From: Streptosporangiales bacterium | GTDB lineage: Bacteria > Actinomycetota > Actinomycetes > Streptosporangiales > WHST01 | Direction of reading: 5' to 3' | NCBI GenBank assembly: GCA_009379955.1 | Contig: WHST01000056.1 | Span: 1 to 39,669, forward strand | DNA length: 39,669 bases | Part shown: positions 25,201 through 33,023 of the stretch, in pieces | How the letters are laid out: each line of letters starts with the position of its first letter | Numbering within the stretch: position 1 is the stretch's first letter | Notes under the pieces: model-generated | What the model was told of the DNA's origin: nothing | Database searches by the model: none | What the model saw: the letters and a program-made list of their open reading frames with translations, nothing else | Translations under genes and position numbers: made by a program

Positions 25201-26779
25201 CGACGCGCTCGGCACCCCGATGCCGCCGGGCGTGCCCGACGCCTTCCTCGAGCCGACCGTCGACCCGCTCGGCGACCTCGTCTCGCGCTACGCGCGCACC
25301 CACGGCCCGTTCCACGTCGCCGACGTCGCCACGCACTTCGGGCTCGGCCGGGCCGTGGTCACCGGCATCCTGCAGCGGCTGGCCGCAGAAGGACGGGTGG
25401 TCGAGGGCGAGTTCCGTCCCGGCGGCGCCGGCACGGAGTGGTGCGACACGGGCGTGCTGCGCCGGCTGCGCCGCCGGTCGCTCGCGGCGTTGCGGCAGGA
25501 GACCGAGCCGGTCGCCCAGTCGGCGCTGGCGTCGTTCCTGCCCGGCTGGCAGCACGTCGGCACCGGCGAGACACTGCGCGGCCTCGACGGCCTGGTCCGG
25601 GCTGTCGAGCAGCTGTCCGGCGCGCCGGTCCCCGCCTCGGCGCTGGAGTCGTTGCTGCTGCCCGCCCGGGTCGCCGACTACTCCCCCGCCATGCTCGACG
25701 AGCTGATGACGTCCGGCGAGGTCGTCTGGACCGGTTGTGGTGCGCTGTCCGGCGGCGACGGGTGGGTCAGCCTCGCCCTCGCCGACTCCGCGCACCTGGT
25801 CCTCCCGCCGCCCACCGACCACGAGCCCACCGACCTGCAGCAGGCCGTCCTCGACGCCCTCGCCGGCGGTGGCGCGCTGTTCTTCCGGCAGCTGTCCGAC
25901 CGCATCGGCTCCCTCGACGACACCGACCTCGCCACCGCCCTGTGGGAGCTGGTGTGGGCCGGCCGGGTCACCGGCGACACCCTCGCGCCGTTGCGGACGA
26001 TGCTCGACGGCGGCGGCGCGCACAAGGCCAGGCGGCAGGCGCCGCGCGGCCGTTACGCGAGCCGTCGCATGCGCGCGCCGCTGCCGAGCCGGGGCGGTCC
26101 GCCGTCCACCCGCGGCCGGTGGTCGACGACCGCGGAACGCGAGACCGACGCCACCCGGCGGGCACACGCCGTGGCCGAGGCGCTGCTCGACCGGCACGGC
26201 ATCGTGACGCGCGGCGCGGTGGCTGCCGAGCGCGTCCCCGGCGGGTTCGCCGCCGTCTACCGCGTACTGCGCGCGTTCGAGGACACCGGCCGGTGCCGGC
26301 GCGGCTACTTCGTCGAGGGCCTGGGCGCCGCACAGTTCGCCACGCCGGGCGCCGTCGATCGGCTGCGGCTGGCCGGCGACCCACGAGGCGACGACGACCG
26401 CCGGCAGGTCGCACTCGCCCTGCCCGCCACCGACCCGGCCAACCCGTACGGCGCCGCGCTCCCCTGGCCCGACCGTCCTGGCGAGTCCGCGGCGGGACAC
26501 CGCCCAGGACGCAAGGCCGGCGCCCTCGTCGTCACGCTGCGCGGCCGGCTCGTGCTCTACGTCGAGCGCGGTGGGCGCACCCTGCTGTCCTGGACCGACG
26601 ACCCCGAGGTGCTGCAGCCGGCGGTCGACGCGCTCGCGCTCGCCGTCCGCGACGGGCACCTCGGCAAGCTGTCCGTCGAACGCGCCGACGGCGGCTCCGT
26701 CCGCGACTCCCCGCTCGCCGACGCACTGCGCACCGCCGGCTTCCACGCCACCCCCAAGGGCCTCAGGCTCCGGGCGTGA
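22253..26779 (+). CDS. lhr: Lhr-type large ATP-dependent helicase
   Basis: The 1508-residue superfamily-2 DNA/RNA helicase is the Lhr of actinomycetes, a DNA-damage-linked 3'-5' translocase. Motif I is APTGSGKT (47-54), motif II VDEVHAV (near 170) and motif III GLSATVRP. Motifs V/VI lie in SSLELGIDMGAVDLVVQ and GLQRVGRAGH (about 375-410). The C-terminal 650 residues form the large Lhr-CTD of winged-helix and other modules. The protein has full length for the family. The ATG at 22253 follows GGGAGGGAGG. Internal DEAD-box motifs are intact. Confidence 0.95.
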   Translation: MSGTESVLGAFSPVTRAWFTAAFAEPTAAQEGAWRAASAGEHPLVVAPTGSGKTLAAFLWAVDRLVSEPRPDDPKARCRVLYVSPLKALAVDVERNLRAPLTGIRHAGTRLGVDVPEVTVGIRSGDTPADQRRRLATRPPDILITTPESLFLLLTSQAREALRGIETVIVDEVHAVAATKRGAHLALSLERLDALLPEPAQRIGLSATVRPVDEVARFLGGTSRRVTVVQPPADKQVDLRVVVPVEDMRELGNQSDDLTGSAAQAEPRNSIWPHVEEHVLDLVESHRSTIVFANSRRTAERLTARLNETWVERHEGTLDDDVKPAQIMAQSGTSRGALTEIARAHHGSVSKEQRAETEEALKAGRLPSVVATSSLELGIDMGAVDLVVQVEAPPSVASGLQRVGRAGHQVGAVSKGVLFPKYRGDLLATAVVAERMTAGLIEEMHYPRNPLDVLAQQIVAAVAVDEWTVDDMLALVRRAAPFEALPQSAYDAVLDMLSGRYPSDEFAELRPRVVWDRVAGTLTARPGAQRLAVVSGGTIPDRGLFGAFLVGERASRVGELDEEMVYESRVGDVFTLGSTSWRIEDITHDRVLVSPAPGQAGRLPFWKGDAVGRPAELGRALGAFSRELVALDPAAAADRLRAAGLDEWATANLLTYLGEQRQATGHVPDDRTLVVERFRDELGDWRVVVHSPFGAQVHAPWALVMTSRLRERYGVEAQAVHSDDGIVLRIPDTDEPPPDGLAVFDPADVEQLLTEEVGQSAMFASRFRECAARSLLLPRHRPGRRMPLWQQRQRSAQLLQVASKYATFPVVLETMRECLQDVFDVPGLVELLRDIERRKVRLVEVETPEPSPFAKSLLFGYLGAFIYETDAPLAERRAHALALDSSLLAELLGQAELRELLDPDSVAEVERELARLMPDRAARDAEDTADLLRMLGPLTTDEAVARGVRPAWLVDLEGQRRVVRVRVAGTERWAAIEDAGRLRDALGTPMPPGVPDAFLEPTVDPLGDLVSRYARTHGPFHVADVATHFGLGRAVVTGILQRLAAEGRVVEGEFRPGGAGTEWCDTGVLRRLRRRSLAALRQETEPVAQSALASFLPGWQHVGTGETLRGLDGLVRAVEQLSGAPVPASALESLLLPARVADYSPAMLDELMTSGEVVWTGCGALSGGDGWVSLALADSAHLVLPPPTDHEPTDLQQAVLDALAGGGALFFRQLSDRIGSLDDTDLATALWELVWAGRVTGDTLAPLRTMLDGGGAHKARRQAPRGRYASRRMRAPLPSRGGPPSTRGRWSTTAERETDATRRAHAVAEALLDRHGIVTRGAVAAERVPGGFAAVYRVLRAFEDTGRCRRGYFVEGLGAAQFATPGAVDRLRLAGDPRGDDDRRQVALALPATDPANPYGAALPWPDRPGESAAGHRPGRKAGALVVTLRGRLVLYVERGGRTLLSWTDDPEVLQPAVDALALAVRDGHLGKLSVERADGGSVRDSPLADALRTAGFHATPKGLRLRA

Positions 26780-26822
26780 CCGTACGTCCCGTCGCCCCGC
26801 TCTCCGGAACGCCTGCTTCTCC

Positions 26823-26911
26823 CTGTTGATCACGTTCACGTGATCAACAGGTACTGCACCTCGTCCCTGCATGAGGTGAAGTCCACGTTGATCACGTGAA
26901 CGTGATCAACG
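26823..26911. repeat. Twin near-identical palindromes flanking a third hairpin
   Basis: CTGTTGATCACG-TTCA-CGTGATCAACAG (26823-26850) and CGTTGATCACG-TGAA-CGTGATCAACG (26886-26911) share the same 10-bp arm GTTGATCACG and have complementary four-base centres. CACCTC/GAGGTG (26857-26862 with 26873-26878) forms a hairpin between them. They lie between lhr and the SIMPL gene, ending 29 bases before its ATG. They may be a tandem operator, or a terminator plus an operator. Confidence 0.65.
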
Positions 26912-26940
26912 GGCCCGCGGCCTCTGAGAGACTGCGCTCC

Positions 26941-27567
26941 ATGGCCGAGGTGACGACGACGGGTAGTGGCGAGGTCAAGCACCGCGCCGACCGCGCGACC
27001 GTGTCCGCGTACTACCGGGCGACCGGCGGCGATCGCACCCGCGCGGTCGACGCGCTGACGCACGTCGTCGAGCCGGTCGAGGCGGTGCTGCGGCGCGAGG
27101 GTCTGCGCATCCGGTCGCGCGAGCTGTCCGTGCACGACACATGGCACAAGGGACGCCGATCGAGTGCCGAGGCCGAGCAGCGGTACGAGGTCCGGGTCGC
27201 CGACCTGGAGATCCTCGACGAGGTCGTCGCTGAGCTCGTGGCGGCGGAGCCCGCCCACCTGTACGGCCCGCGCTGGGAGCTGAAGGACACCGCGGCCGCC
27301 ACCCGCGAGGCCCAGGCACTCGCGGTGGCCGACGCACGCCAGCGCGCCGAGGGCTACGCGATCGCCCTCGGGGCGCGGCTCGGCAAGTTCCTCCGCCTGA
27401 CCGAGGGCGGGGCGCAGGGTCCCGGACCGTTCATGGCGATGGACGGCGCGGTCGCGTACGCCGGCGGTGCACCCGAGCGCGCCGTCGACATCGGTGCGCT
27501 CAACCTCGAGCCCGAGCTGATCAGCGTCCAGGTGACCTGCAGCACCGTCTGGGAACTGCTCGACTAG
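26941..27567 (+). CDS. SIMPL (DUF541) domain protein
   Basis: The 208-residue protein is a SIMPL-domain member, a family of poorly understood, often periplasmic or cell-surface proteins with two BON-like folds. Landmarks are VTTTGSGEVKHRADRATVS at the start, ALTHVVEPVEAVLRREGLRIRSREL (residues 39-63), YEVRVADLEILDEVVAEL and the C-terminal LEPELISVQVTCSTVWEL. No signal peptide is visible, so it is probably cytoplasmic here. The ATG at 26941 begins the conserved part; an in-frame GTG at 26896 lies within the palindrome. The MFS gene starts at the base after its stop. Confidence 0.82.
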   Translation: MAEVTTTGSGEVKHRADRATVSAYYRATGGDRTRAVDALTHVVEPVEAVLRREGLRIRSRELSVHDTWHKGRRSSAEAEQRYEVRVADLEILDEVVAELVAAEPAHLYGPRWELKDTAAATREAQALAVADARQRAEGYAIALGARLGKFLRLTEGGAQGPGPFMAMDGAVAYAGGAPERAVDIGALNLEPELISVQVTCSTVWELLD

Positions 27568-28794
27568 GTGGAGACCGCACCGGTCGAGCGTCACGGCCTC
27601 GTCTCGCTCCTTCGCGCGCACGCGGGCTTCCGCACGCTCTGGACGGCCCGCGTGGTCTCGTTCACCGGGGACTCGCTGAGCCTCGTCGCGCTCATGCTCC
27701 ACGTCGCCGACACGACCGGGCAGGCGATCGCGGTGGCGGTGCTGCTGCTCGTCGGTGACTTCGTCCCGTCACTGCTCGGACCCGTCAGCGGGGCGCTCAG
27801 TGACCGGTTCGACCTGCGCCGGATCATGCTCGTCTGCGAGCTCGTCCAGTGCGTGGTCATCGCGCTGATCGCCCTTTCCCTCCCGCCGCTACCGCTCCTG
27901 CTGGTGCTCGTCGGCGTGCGCGCGATCGCGGGCCAGGTCTTCCAGCCGGCGTCGCGCTCGGCCGTCCCCGCTCTGGTGCCGGACCGGCACCTCGGCCCGG
28001 CCAACTCCGCGCTCGGGCTCGGCACCAACGGCGCGGAGGCCGCGGGTCCGCTCATCGCCGCGGCGCTCTTCCCACTGATCGGCGTCCGTGGGGTCCTGCT
28101 CGTCGATGCCGCCACCTTCCTCGTCTCCGCACTCGTGCTCACCCGGCTGCGCCGGCTCCCGCCCACCGAGACGGAGCGACCCTCACTGCTCGCCGACGCG
28201 AGGACCGGGCTCCGCTACGTGTTCGCGACACCCGTCGTCCGGGTCGTCGTCATCGGCTTCTGTCTCGTGGTGGCGTTCAACGGTGTCGACGACGTCGCCC
28301 TCGTGCTGCTCGCCACGGAGACGTTCGACGCGGGCGGCTCAGCCGTGGCGCTGCTGCTCGCCGGCGTCGGCGTCGGGCTGTTCGTGGGGTACGCCCTGCT
28401 CGGCCGCCTGGGAACGGGGCGTTCGATGGCCGTCCTGCTGGTCCTCGGCTTCGCCGTGAACAGCCTCGGCAACCTGCTCACCGGACTCGCCTGGGCGGTC
28501 GCCGCGGCGATCGCGCTGCAGACCGTCCGCGGGCTCGGCATCGCCGCGATGGACGTCGCCAGCAACACGATGCTGCAGCGCCTCGTCCCCTCCGGCATGC
28601 TCGGCCGCGTCTTCGGCAACCTCTACGGAGTCGTCGGCGTCGCCGCGGCCGCCTCGTACGTCGGCGGCGGCCTGCTGCTCGACGCGACCTCCGCGCCGTT
28701 GACGCTCGTCATCGCCGGCGCGGGCGGCACCCTCGTCGCTGCCGTCACCGCCGTCGCCCTGCTGCGCCGACGTGGAACCAGGCGCGAGGGCTAG
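27568..28794 (+). CDS. MFS transporter, multidrug-exporter-like
   Basis: The 408-residue protein has about 12 membrane helices of the major facilitator superfamily, in the branch of enterobactin exporter EntS and macrolide-exporter-like proteins. The loop 2-3 motif A appears as GALSDRFDLRRIML (about residues 74-87), and FQPASRSAVPALVPDRHLGPANS follows helix 4, a feature of this branch. The GTG start at 27568 directly abuts the stop of the SIMPL gene, so the two are probably co-translated. The substrate is unknown. It converges on the minus-strand FtsX gene, overlapping its last bases (28791-28794). Confidence 0.88.
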   Translation: METAPVERHGLVSLLRAHAGFRTLWTARVVSFTGDSLSLVALMLHVADTTGQAIAVAVLLLVGDFVPSLLGPVSGALSDRFDLRRIMLVCELVQCVVIALIALSLPPLPLLLVLVGVRAIAGQVFQPASRSAVPALVPDRHLGPANSALGLGTNGAEAAGPLIAAALFPLIGVRGVLLVDAATFLVSALVLTRLRRLPPTETERPSLLADARTGLRYVFATPVVRVVVIGFCLVVAFNGVDDVALVLLATETFDAGGSAVALLLAGVGVGLFVGYALLGRLGTGRSMAVLLVLGFAVNSLGNLLTGLAWAVAAAIALQTVRGLGIAAMDVASNTMLQRLVPSGMLGRVFGNLYGVVGVAAAASYVGGGLLLDATSAPLTLVIAGAGGTLVAAVTAVALLRRRGTRREG

Positions 28795-30767
28795 TCGGGC
28801 TGCGGGTTCGGGGACGTCGTCACCGCGCGCAGGAGCGGGCGACTGAGCAGGTTCGCGCCGACCACGCCGAGGGTGCCGACCACGACGAACGTCGCGAAGA
28901 GCATCAGTCCGTACGGCGTCGCGGGGCTGGATATGGCGAGCGGGAGGCCGCAGAGCATCCCGGCGGCGAGGGAGCCACCGCCCATCACCGCGAGCGGGAT
29001 CATCGTCTCCTGCAGGCGCGCACGGTCGAGCACGGACAGCGGCGTGCCGGCCAGGCGCAGCTGTGCGTACGTGCGCCGCCGGTCGAGCACCGAGGACACC
29101 GCGGTGATGGCGGCACTGACGATGGCGATGACGAAGCACACGACGAGGACGATCAGCGCTCCGGTCCTGACGTCGCCGAGCAGCGTGATCGTCATCCGCT
29201 GCTGGTCCAGCCGCGTCGTGAACACGTGGCCCGGCGCGGTACCCGTCAGCACGGTCCTGACCCTGTCGACGTCGCCGCCGGACCTCGGGACCACCTCGAC
29301 CGTGCGGTTGCCGCTCGGCCGGACGTCGGTGACGGACACCGTGGCTGGTGCCCGGGCCTCCTCGAGAGCGTCGCGCACGCGGGTGGCGGTGCTCTCGGCG
29401 ACGGCGGCGGGCACGTCCGCGGTCAGCCGCGAGGTGTCGGTGCTCAGGCCGTACGCACCGTTCGGGTCGAACAGCGACAGGAGTCCCGCGACGAACCCGA
29501 CCAGCGCGACACCACTCACCGTGCGCCACGCGGCTCGCGGGTCGTCGACCAGGCGACGGCCCGCGAGCAGTCGATGCGGACGTCTGGCCGTCGCCGCGGC
29601 GACGCGGCCGATGATGCCGACGACCCACGGCCCGACGAGGTTGAGGCCGAGGAAGGCGAGTCCGAGAAGGGCGATGACGATCCCGGCCGAGACCTGGCCG
29701 GCCATCCGCGCGACGATCGGGAACGTGACGAGCAGGGCGAGTGCGACGACGGCGCGGACCACCTTCAGACCCGGCGGCGTGTGCCGGTTCGCCACGCCCA
29801 GCGGGCTCACCACCACCCGACGCAGCCCGACGACGGCACTGGCGCCGACGAGCAGCGGGACACCGACCAGCGCGGCCAGTGTCCAGAGCACACCCGGCCA
29901 CATGTCGGCGACGAACCAGGTGCCGCCCATCATCTCGATGCGGGCGAGCAGCGGCATCGACGCCGCGTACAACCCGATCCCGAGGGCCGCGCCCGCGGCC
30001 GCGGTGATCACCGCCTCCGCGACGGTCATGGCGACCACCTGCCGGGGCGTGGCGCCGACGAGGCGCAGCGCCGCGAGGCGCTGGTCACGCCGCGCCACGG
30101 TGAGCCTCGCCGCCGCGCCGCCGAACACGAGCAACGGGACCACCATCAGGACCGTGGCGACCTTCGCCAGCAGCGCGTAGTTCGTCGTGGCGCTGAACTC
30201 CGTGTCGGCAGCGGAGCCGTACCCGGAGACGTGCACCGGTGTCCGCACACCGTCGTCCATGAACCGCTCGGCATGCATCGACGGGTCGTCGGCCGACCGG
30301 CCGACGACGGCGACGAGCTCGTCCGGGTACACCAGCGCCGCGTCGCCGAGTCGGTGCCGCGCGGACGCCTCGGGAAAGCGGTTCGCCAGCTCGTCCTCAG
30401 GCAGATCGGAGGCGAGCGCGGCAAGGCCCGGCGACAACCACACCTCGCCGGGCTTCGGGAACGTGTCCGCCCCGGGCGGCACCGGGGCGTTGTCGGGGTC
30501 GACGGCCGCCAGCTCGACCACGGCGATCGGCCGTCCGCGTACGTAGTCGGTGCTCAGTGCCTGGATCGCCGACCCGCGGGCGTTCTCCTGCGGGTACCGC
30601 CAGGCCTCGCGCTCGGCGCGGTCGGTGAACGCCTGGTTCGCCGCGATCGCGAACATCAGCAGCGCGGTGGACGCCGTCACCGCGGCGAGCACGAGGAACG
30701 CACTGATCCGGTTGCTCCGGTCGCCGTAGCGCAGCAGTCGCCAGCTCAGCGCGAGCGCGGACCTCAT
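28791..30767 (-). CDS. FtsX/MacB-type ABC transporter permease
   Basis: The 658-residue permease has an N-terminal membrane helix (about 16-38) and a large extracytoplasmic domain (about 45-190). An FtsX domain with three helices follows (about 205-330; LTVARRDQRLAALRLVGATPRQVVAM is the coupling segment). Then come further helices, a second outer loop, and a second FtsX-like domain (about 535-650; DRRRTYAQLRLAGTPLSVL). This duplicated layout is normal for actinobacterial permeases of the LolD/MacB exporter class. The ATG at 30767 overlaps the ATPase stop (ATGA), so both are coupled. Substrates of such pairs are usually lipids, peptides or antibiotics; unknown here. Confidence 0.9.
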   Translation of the reverse strand: MRSALALSWRLLRYGDRSNRISAFLVLAAVTASTALLMFAIAANQAFTDRAEREAWRYPQENARGSAIQALSTDYVRGRPIAVVELAAVDPDNAPVPPGADTFPKPGEVWLSPGLAALASDLPEDELANRFPEASARHRLGDAALVYPDELVAVVGRSADDPSMHAERFMDDGVRTPVHVSGYGSAADTEFSATTNYALLAKVATVLMVVPLLVFGGAAARLTVARRDQRLAALRLVGATPRQVVAMTVAEAVITAAAGAALGIGLYAASMPLLARIEMMGGTWFVADMWPGVLWTLAALVGVPLLVGASAVVGLRRVVVSPLGVANRHTPPGLKVVRAVVALALLVTFPIVARMAGQVSAGIVIALLGLAFLGLNLVGPWVVGIIGRVAAATARRPHRLLAGRRLVDDPRAAWRTVSGVALVGFVAGLLSLFDPNGAYGLSTDTSRLTADVPAAVAESTATRVRDALEEARAPATVSVTDVRPSGNRTVEVVPRSGGDVDRVRTVLTGTAPGHVFTTRLDQQRMTITLLGDVRTGALIVLVVCFVIAIVSAAITAVSSVLDRRRTYAQLRLAGTPLSVLDRARLQETMIPLAVMGGGSLAAGMLCGLPLAISSPATPYGLMLFATFVVVGTLGVVGANLLSRPLLRAVTTSPNPQPD

Positions 30768-31489
30768 ACGTGCACCCGCTCGCGGCGCGGCGCCTCCCAG
30801 ACCTGGACGATGCCGCCGTCGCGCATCTCGACGACCCGGTCGCACCAGCGCGCGACCTTCGGGTCGTGGGTGACGACCACGAGCGCCGCGTGGTTGCGCC
30901 TGGTCACGTCGACGAGGACGTTCATCGTCTCGTGGCCCGTGGTCTGGTCGAGCGCGCCCGTCGGCTCGTCGGCGAAGACCACCGACGGTCGGGCGACGAC
31001 GGCCCTGGCGATCGCGACGCGCTGCGCCTGCCCACCCGACAGTTCGCCGGGCCGCCGGCGCTCGAGTCCCGCGAGCCCTAGCGGCCCGAACCACGTGCGC
31101 GCCCGCGCCACGGCCTCGACCCTGCGCACGCCGTCGAGCATCAACGGCAGCGCGACGTTCTCCTCGGCCGGGAGCTCGGGGAGGAGCTGGCCGAACTGGA
31201 AGACGAACCCGAACGCCGTGCGCCGCAGAATGCTGCGCGCCTCCTCGCTCCGGTCGTCGATCCTGGCGCCGTCGAGCAGCACCTCACCCGCGTCCGCCGA
31301 GACGATGCCGGCGAGGCAGTGCAGCAGCGTCGACTTACCGGAGCCGCTCGGCCCCATCACCCCGATCGCCTCGCCGCGCCTGACAGTGACGTCCACCCCG
31401 CCGAGCGCCGTCGTCGTACCGAACCGCTTGACCAGTCCCCGGCCCGCCAGGACCGCATCCACCACGTCGTTCGTCTCCACGCCGGCCAT
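30764..31489 (-). CDS. ABC transporter ATP-binding protein, MacB/LolD type
   Basis: The 241-residue ATPase powers the FtsX-type permease encoded immediately downstream. Walker A is GPSGSGKST (near residue 42), the Q-loop FVFQFGQLLPEL, the signature LSGGQAQRV, Walker B VVFADEPTGALD and the H-loop VVTHD. QLLPELPAEENVALPL is characteristic of the LolD/MacB subfamily. The ATG at 31489 precedes all conserved sequence; the open frame continues upstream without similarity. It is divergent from the phosphonate operon, and the two share the 31490-31761 intergenic region. Confidence 0.93.
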   Translation of the reverse strand: MAGVETNDVVDAVLAGRGLVKRFGTTTALGGVDVTVRRGEAIGVMGPSGSGKSTLLHCLAGIVSADAGEVLLDGARIDDRSEEARSILRRTAFGFVFQFGQLLPELPAEENVALPLMLDGVRRVEAVARARTWFGPLGLAGLERRRPGELSGGQAQRVAIARAVVARPSVVFADEPTGALDQTTGHETMNVLVDVTRRNHAALVVVTHDPKVARWCDRVVEMRDGGIVQVWEAPRRERVHV

Positions 31490-31600
31490 ACTCCGCGAAC
31501 GGAGGTCGCGCGCGCATCGCCCGCGAGGGCGGCTGTCGTGCGCGCCGGTATGCGCCTTCAGGCGGTACCCCGCGTCATCCTCAGGTCTGACCCGGCGACG

Positions 31601-31634
31601 TCGTTGAACGGCAGGCGAACGGTCGGCAACGGCG
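31601..31634 (-). promoter_or_regulatory. Possible PHO-box-like direct repeats
   Basis: On the minus strand three GTT-starting units follow each other at 10- and 11-base steps: GTTGCCGACC, GTTCGCCTGCC and GTTCAACGACG. Actinomycete PhoP boxes are 11-base direct repeats close to GTTCACC-N4. The fit is partial, and the orientation is towards the ABC exporter rather than the phosphonate operon, though the site lies in their shared control region. The rest of 31490-31761 contains no gene; a short GCGCG/CGCGC inverted repeat surrounds GGTTATA near 31657-31674. Confidence 0.25.
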
Positions 31635-31761
31635 AGACGAGCACACGCGGGAACGCGCGAGGTTATAGCGCGCATAGGGAATCTCGTGGTTCTCCGGCTT
31701 CTCGCCGCGCTGTTAGACACGGCTCCAGCAATGACCACGAGGGACAACAGGGAGCACGCGG

Positions 31762-33000
31762 ATGGCGCTACCGCAGGTCGAGGTGAACGGCCGTACCTAC
31801 GGCCCCGTCGACGAGACCGTCGTGGTCGTCTGCGTCGACGGGAGCGAGCCCGCGTACCACGAGCAGGCGATCGCCGCGGGACGGATGCCCTTCCTCGCGA
31901 AGGCGCTGGACGGTGGCGGCACGTCGCTCGACGCCACGTGCGCCATGCCGTCGTTCACCAACCCGAACAACCTGTCGATCGCGACCGGTGTCCCGCCGTC
32001 GGTGCACGGCATCTGCGGCAACTACTTCTTCGACCGCGACAGCGGCGACGAGGTGATGATGAACGACCCGAAGTGGCTGCGCGTGCCGACGCTCTTCTCG
32101 GCGTACGCGGACCGCGGCGCGAAGGTCGCCATCGTCACCGCGAAGGACAAGCTGCGGCGGCTGCTCGGCGCAGGACTTCGTGACGGCACCTGCTTCTCGG
32201 CGGAGCACGCCGACAAGGTGACGAAGGCCGAGCACGGCATCGACGACGTCCTCGGGCTGGTCGACATGCCGCTGCCGTCGGTCTACAGCGCCGAGCTGAG
32301 CGAGCTCGCGATGGCCGCGGGTGTCGAGGTGCTGCGCCGCGAGCGTCCCGACGTCATGTACCTCTCGCTCACCGACTACATCCAGCACAAGCACGCCCCG
32401 GGATCGCCGACGGCGAACGACTTCTACGCGATGCTCGACGGCTACTGCGAACGGCTCGACGAGCTCGGCTGCGTCCTCGTCGTCACCGCGGACCACGGCA
32501 TGAACGCCAAGTCGCAGCCGGACGGTACGCCCGAGGTCGTCTACCTACAGCAGGAGCTGGACGGCTGGATCGGGGCCGACGCCGCGCGCGTCATCCTGCC
32601 GATCACCGACCCGTACACCGTGCACCACGGCGCACTCGGCTCGTTCGCCACCGTGTACCTGCCGGACGGAGCGGACGTCGCCGGCCTCCGCGACCGCATC
32701 GCCGGTCTCGCCGGCGTCGAGCTGGTGCTGACCGCCGACGAGGCGTGCCCGCGCTTCGAGCTGCCGGCCGACCGGATGGGTGACCTGGTCGTCGTCGGCG
32801 ACCGCGACACCGCGCTCGGCACCACCCCCGACCGGCACGACCTCACCCAGCTCCGCGAACCGCTGCGCTCGCACGGCGGACTCGCCGAGGAGAACGTCCC
32901 GTTCCTCGTCAACCGCGGCGTGAGCGGCCTGCCGGAGGGGCACCGGCTGCGCAACTTCGACGCCTACTGGGTCGCCGCGAACTTCGTCCGGCGGCCGTAG
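31762..33000 (+). CDS. phnA: Phosphonoacetate hydrolase
   Basis: The 412-residue zinc enzyme of the alkaline phosphatase superfamily splits the carbon-phosphorus bond of phosphonoacetate to give acetate and phosphate. All expected active-site residues are visible: D26 (CVDGSEP), nucleophile T66 (MPSFTNPNN), D205 and H209 (LTDYIQHKH), D244 and H245 (TADHGM) and H370 (SHGGLAEENVPF). Their spacing closely follows, with small offsets, the Pseudomonas fluorescens enzyme as I remember it. SVHGICGNYFFD, after the nucleophile, is typical of PhnA. The start has AGGGAG upstream. It heads an operon with a transporter and two dehydrogenases that would supply its substrate. Confidence 0.93.
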   Translation: MALPQVEVNGRTYGPVDETVVVVCVDGSEPAYHEQAIAAGRMPFLAKALDGGGTSLDATCAMPSFTNPNNLSIATGVPPSVHGICGNYFFDRDSGDEVMMNDPKWLRVPTLFSAYADRGAKVAIVTAKDKLRRLLGAGLRDGTCFSAEHADKVTKAEHGIDDVLGLVDMPLPSVYSAELSELAMAAGVEVLRRERPDVMYLSLTDYIQHKHAPGSPTANDFYAMLDGYCERLDELGCVLVVTADHGMNAKSQPDGTPEVVYLQQELDGWIGADAARVILPITDPYTVHHGALGSFATVYLPDGADVAGLRDRIAGLAGVELVLTADEACPRFELPADRMGDLVVVGDRDTALGTTPDRHDLTQLREPLRSHGGLAEENVPFLVNRGVSGLPEGHRLRNFDAYWVAANFVRRP

Positions 33001-33023
33001 AGCCCATCTGCCTGGAGGTCAAC

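Noticed and set aside
23915..26872. Very long open frame antisense to lhr
   Set aside because: lhr in the plus strand has all helicase motifs; the antisense frame is rich in Arg, Gly, Val and Glu and has no recognisable motif. It is a codon-bias shadow.
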